From Oscillospiraceae bacterium (lineage in GTDB: Bacteria > Bacillota > Clostridia > Oscillospirales > UBA929), in contig WRCJ01000069.1 in assembly GCA_009784085.1 (NCBI GenBank), positions 1 to 8,450 of the forward strand: a DNA stretch of 8,450 bases, read 5' to 3'. The position numbers and the translations under genes are program-made. Shown here one piece after another: positions 6,334-8,450 of the stretch. The notes beneath the pieces are model-generated. The model saw only the letters and a program-made list of their open reading frames with translations. It ran no database searches and had not been told where the DNA came from. Position 1 is the stretch's first letter. Every line of letters starts with the position of its first letter.

Positions 6334-7251
6334 ATGTCTTCGAAAGCTTCGATAACCTCGAAAACTTCGAAATCGAAGAAAGGGCGCGCCGTGGTTGCGC
6401 GCGGGGGGAAGAAACGGCGAAAATGGCCGTGGGTGCTGGGTTCGCTGGCCGCTTTTTTATCTGTCAACATCTATCTGAGCAATTACACGCTCCAGCTGAA
6501 CAGGCTCACTGTGTGGTTGCCGCGTTTGCCCAGCGCCTTTGACGGGTTTCGCGTAGTCCTTCTGTCCGATTGGCACAGCGCCCGCTACGGGGACAACAAC
6601 GAGAAACTCTTGGATATGATACGCAACGAGTCGCCGGATATCATCGCGATGACAGGCGACTTTGTGGAGTCCCTCTCGGATCTTGCCGGTTTTGGGACCC
6701 TCTGCCGCGCCTTGGCCGACATCGCGCCTTGCTACTATGTGACCGGGAACCATGAATGGGGCGGCCGCGCCGCCCGTGAAGCGCGGGCGATGGCTGGCGA
6801 ATGCGGCGTTGTGAACCTGGATAACGCTTGGGAATATCTGACCCGTCAGGGGCAGTCGATCTGCCTCGTCGGCATCGAAGATCTGGGCGGCCCGAAGGAT
6901 CAGCTCTCCGTGGCCGAGGTGGCCAAAATGGCGCGGGGCGGGGATAACCCATTCTTGCTTATGCTGTGCCACCGCTACGATCGTTGGTACAGTTTTGTGG
7001 ATCAACGGGTCGATTTGACGCTGGCCGGACATGCCCACGGAGGGGTCATTCGCCTGCCCTTCACCGATGGGCTGTACGGGCCTGGCCATGTCTTTCTCCC
7101 CCAGCGCACCTCCGGCATAAGCCGGGAGGGCGGCGCCGTGATGGTGACCAGCCGCGGCCTTGGCAACCCGGAAAGGATCCCCATGCGCCTCTTCAACCCG
7201 CCCGAGGTGCTTTCGCTGACGCTGAGGGCGGGCGAAAACAAAACCCCATGA
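6334..7251 (+). CDS. Membrane-anchored metallophosphoesterase (YkuE/YaeI type)
   Basis: This 305-residue protein belongs to the calcineurin-like phosphoesterase superfamily. Metal-binding motifs appear in order: D79 and H81 in LLSDWHSARYG, GD at 108-109 (MTGDF), GNHE at 138-141, H213 in LMLCHRYDRW, and GHAHGG at 232-237. All blocks expected for a dinuclear metal site are present, so it is probably active; the substrate is unknown. YaeI/LpxG-like and YkuE-like relatives act on lipid-linked or cell-wall phosphates. A Lys/Arg/Ser-rich N-terminus (1-31) and one hydrophobic segment (about 32-48) predict an inside N-terminus and an outward catalytic domain. An arginine pair at 28-29 lacks a full twin-arginine motif. 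A purine-rich ribosome binding site (GGAG at 6320-6323, GAAGGA at 6323-6328) precedes ATG 6334. The stop overlaps the next start. Confidence 0.92.
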   Translation: MSSKASITSKTSKSKKGRAVVARGGKKRRKWPWVLGSLAAFLSVNIYLSNYTLQLNRLTVWLPRLPSAFDGFRVVLLSDWHSARYGDNNEKLLDMIRNESPDIIAMTGDFVESLSDLAGFGTLCRALADIAPCYYVTGNHEWGGRAAREARAMAGECGVVNLDNAWEYLTRQGQSICLVGIEDLGGPKDQLSVAEVAKMARGGDNPFLLMLCHRYDRWYSFVDQRVDLTLAGHAHGGVIRLPFTDGLYGPGHVFLPQRTSGISREGGAVMVTSRGLGNPERIPMRLFNPPEVLSLTLRAGENKTP

Positions 7252-7283
7252 ATACGCCCGTGAATACGCCCATGAATACGCTG
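7248..7283 (+). repeat. Three 12-bp tandem repeats containing alternative start codons
   Basis: The units are ATGAATACGCCC (7248-7259), GTGAATACGCCC (7260-7271) and ATGAATACGCTG (7272-7283). They translate as MNTP-VNTP-MNTL in the dehydrogenase frame. Each unit begins with a valid bacterial start codon, so the repeat multiplies possible initiation sites without breaking the frame. Confidence 0.9.
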
Positions 7284-8216
7284 TTCGTCCTTCCCAGCCG
7301 CGGCTGGAGTTCCAGTACGGCGGCGTTGCAACGCCTGGCGGATCAGGCTGACGGGCGGCTGGACGTGCGCTTCCTCCCCGACGGGCGCATGACCGCCGCG
7401 CACATGGACTGCGCCGAGGTCATCTTCGGCTTCCCGGATCCGGCAGCCCTGCTATCGGCGCCCCAACTGCAATGGCTGCATCTGCCCAGTTCCGGCGCCG
7501 ACCCGTACGTCGACCTGCGGTTGTACGCCAACCGGCAGGTGACCCTGACCACATCCGCCGGCGTGTATGGCGCGCCTATGGCCGAACACATTCTCATGCT
7601 GTTTCTCATGCTGGCCAGGGGATACCGGAGGGACGACCCGGATGAGGCTTACGATACCCCGCGTGAACTGAACGGATCCACTGTGGTTTTGCTGGGGTTG
7701 GGCGATGTCGGCCGGACGCTGGCTGCTCGCCTGTCCTCCTTCGCGACCACCACGCTGGGCATACGGCGCAACTTGTGGGACAAGCCGCCCCATGTACACG
7801 AACTGCTCGACTTGAATTCCTTAAAGCCGGCGTTGGCGAGGGCCGACTTTGTCGTCAGTTCCCTGCCCCTCACCCGCGAGACGCAACATCTACTCAATGC
7901 CGACGCATTTAACGCCATGAAACCCGGCGCCATCTTCGTCAATGTGGGCCGGGGCGCCGTCGTGGACACAGACGCGCTGACAGACGCGCTCGCCCGTGGC
8001 CACCTGGCGGGCACCGGCCTGGACGTGACCGACCCGGAGCCCCTGCCGGCGGATCATCCGCTGTGTACCATGCCCAACGTGATCCTCACGCCGCACATCG
8101 CGGGAGCCTCCTGCGAAGTGCCCCAGCGACGCTTTGCCTTCTTCGAAAAACAGCTGGCACGTTATTTGGCCGGCAGGCGGTTGCACAATGTGGTGGACTT
8201 TTTCCGGGGATACTGA
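7248..8216 (+). CDS. D-2-hydroxyacid dehydrogenase (NAD(P)-dependent)
   Basis: This 322-residue cytoplasmic oxidoreductase of the D-isomer-specific 2-hydroxyacid dehydrogenase family would interconvert 2-oxo acids and D-2-hydroxy acids. The exact substrate (glyoxylate, hydroxypyruvate, branched oxo acids) cannot be read from sequence. The Rossmann motif is GLGDVG (150-155). The catalytic triad is R235 (VNVGRGAVVD), E264 (DVTDPEPLP) and H283 (TPHIAGAS). Arginines in GIRRN (171-175), where NAD-specific members usually have an acidic residue, suggest but do not prove an NADPH preference. The start at 7248 overlaps the phosphoesterase stop (ATGA, 7248-7251) and no strong Shine-Dalgarno sits at normal distance, so coupled translation is likely. 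The first 12 codons are a 12-bp tandem repeat offering ATG, GTG and ATG starts, so the true N-terminus may be codon 1, 5 or 9. The stop codon overlaps the tRNA promoter. Confidence 0.93.
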   Translation: MNTPVNTPMNTLFVLPSRGWSSSTAALQRLADQADGRLDVRFLPDGRMTAAHMDCAEVIFGFPDPAALLSAPQLQWLHLPSSGADPYVDLRLYANRQVTLTTSAGVYGAPMAEHILMLFLMLARGYRRDDPDEAYDTPRELNGSTVVLLGLGDVGRTLAARLSSFATTTLGIRRNLWDKPPHVHELLDLNSLKPALARADFVVSSLPLTRETQHLLNADAFNAMKPGAIFVNVGRGAVVDTDALTDALARGHLAGTGLDVTDPEPLPADHPLCTMPNVILTPHIAGASCEVPQRRFAFFEKQLARYLAGRRLHNVVDFFRGY

Positions 8217-8222
8217 TATAAT
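8194..8222 (+). promoter_or_regulatory. Promoter of the tRNA-Arg gene
   Basis: TGGACT (8194-8199; four of six bases match TTGACA) and a perfect TATAAT (8217-8222) are 17 nt apart. A TG one base upstream of the -10 box (8214-8215) makes it an extended -10 promoter. The TG belongs to the dehydrogenase stop codon, so the promoter lies inside and directly after the end of that gene. Transcription would start near 8229, about 47 nt before the mature tRNA. Confidence 0.6.
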
Positions 8223-8229
8223 AGAGGGG

Positions 8230-8267
8230 AAGAGCGGCGCGTGACGGCAAGAACGGCGCGTAACGGT
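8230..8267. repeat. 19-bp tandem duplication in the tRNA leader
   Basis: Two adjacent 19-bp units (8230-8248 and 8249-8267) agree at 16 of 19 positions. Both contain AAGA followed by the core CGGCGCGT, and both end in ACGG plus a pyrimidine. They fill most of the predicted 5' leader of the tRNA-Arg transcript. Confidence 0.8.
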
Positions 8268-8275
8268 GACTATGC

Positions 8276-8352
8276 GCCCCCGTAGCTCAGTAGGATAGAG
8301 CGACCGCCTCCTAAGCGGTAGGCCGTGCGTTCGAATCGCGCCGGGGGTGCCA
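8276..8352 (+). tRNA. tRNA-Arg (anticodon CCU)
   Basis: The sequence folds into a full cloverleaf of 77 nt with an encoded CCA. The acceptor stem is GCCCCCG (8276-8282) with CGGGGGT (8342-8348). The D stem is GCTC/GAGC with the GG of the D-loop at 8293-8294. The anticodon stem is ACCGC/GCGGT with loop CTCCTAA (8308-8314), so the anticodon is CCT (8310-8312), reading AGG. The variable loop is AGGCC. The T stem is GTGCG/CGCGC with loop TTCGAAT. The discriminator is G8349 and CCA is at 8350-8352. The first acceptor pair is a G-U wobble (G8276 with T8348) instead of the usual G-C. One other wobble is in the T stem. Confidence 0.97.
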
Positions 8353-8356
8353 CGCG

Positions 8357-8412
8357 CAAGTAATCCGAACCACATTGATGTGAAAATCATCGGTGACGGT
8401 TTCGGATTCTTG
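8357..8412. repeat. Imperfect inverted repeat downstream of tRNA-Arg
   Basis: The core arms AATCCGAA (8362-8369) and TTCGGATT (8401-8408) pair perfectly. The pairing extends outward, past one bulged base, to CAAG (8357-8360) with CTTG (8409-8412), and inward to CC/GG. The structure starts 5 nt after the tRNA CCA and encloses about 30 nt. There is no T-run after it, so it is not a typical intrinsic terminator. It may be a processing hairpin, a terminator variant or part of an element end. From here to the window end I recognise nothing else; a purine-rich GGGAAAGGGG ends the window and could be the ribosome binding site of a gene beyond it. Confidence 0.6.
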
Positions 8413-8450
8413 CTATTGATACCTGAAATTACATGATTATGGGAAAGGGG

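Noticed and set aside
5493..6470. A 325-codon minus-strand frame opposite the NYN gene
   Set aside because: It is the complement of a well-supported NYN/OST-HTH gene. The protein is His/Gly/Arg/Asp-rich without motifs.
6966..7247. N-terminal extension of the dehydrogenase frame by 94 codons
   Set aside because: It overlaps the phosphoesterase metal-binding C-terminus in another frame. Its product is Arg/Pro-rich low complexity, and family homology begins only after 7272.
1..8450. CRISPR array, toxin-antitoxin pair, defence island or prophage genes
   Set aside because: No regularly spaced repeats of CRISPR type, and no nuclease/antitoxin or phage structural signatures. All long genes are accounted for by known families.

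Overview
The window looks like chromosome of a GC-rich member of the Bacillota (Firmicutes). The basis is: a C-terminal S-layer homology (SLH) module, a FapA/DUF342 protein, a secreted 'Beta_propel' protein, a Bacillota-type set of strong AGGAGG-like ribosome binding sites, and sigma-A-like promoters (TATAAT boxes). This is inference from gene content. No rRNA or other phylogenetic marker is present to fix the genus.

Layout. (1) Positions 1 to about 300 hold the start of an IS1595-family insertion sequence. Its transposase runs leftward off the window, with its own promoter close to the element's right end. (2) Positions about 301-540 hold the C-terminal remnant of an SLH-domain protein, apparently cut off by the IS. 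(3) Positions 600-5318 carry three genes on the minus strand. In transcription order they are a FapA-like DUF342 protein, a membrane-anchored beta-propeller protein, and mtnA (methylthioribose-1-phosphate isomerase of methionine salvage). The last two are separated by only 14 nt and are probably co-transcribed. (4) Positions 5319-5498 form an AT-rich divergent intergenic region. (5) Positions 5499-8216 carry three plus-strand genes in tight succession: a NYN-domain (LabA/DUF88) putative RNase with a C-terminal OST-HTH/LOTUS domain, a membrane-anchored metallophosphoesterase of the YkuE type, and a D-2-hydroxyacid dehydrogenase whose ATG overlaps the previous stop (ATGA). (6) A tRNA-Arg(CCU) gene lies at 8276-8352. 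It probably has its own promoter, overlapping the end of the dehydrogenase gene, and a 19-bp tandem repeat sits in its leader. An imperfect inverted repeat follows it, and nothing else is recognisable up to the window end.

How the genes fit together. I see no single pathway uniting them. MtnA is a housekeeping isomerase without its usual methionine-salvage partners nearby. FapA and the beta-propeller protein are cell-envelope or surface-related. The plus-strand set combines a putative RNA-processing enzyme, a phosphoesterase predicted to face outward, and a redox enzyme. I found no CRISPR array, prophage, toxin-antitoxin pair or obvious defence island. The more interesting signals are small: the IS-broken SLH gene, a 12-bp repeat that triplicates a start codon, 8-bp and 19-bp tandem repeats in promoter or leader positions, and a calcium-loop-like insert in the beta-propeller protein.
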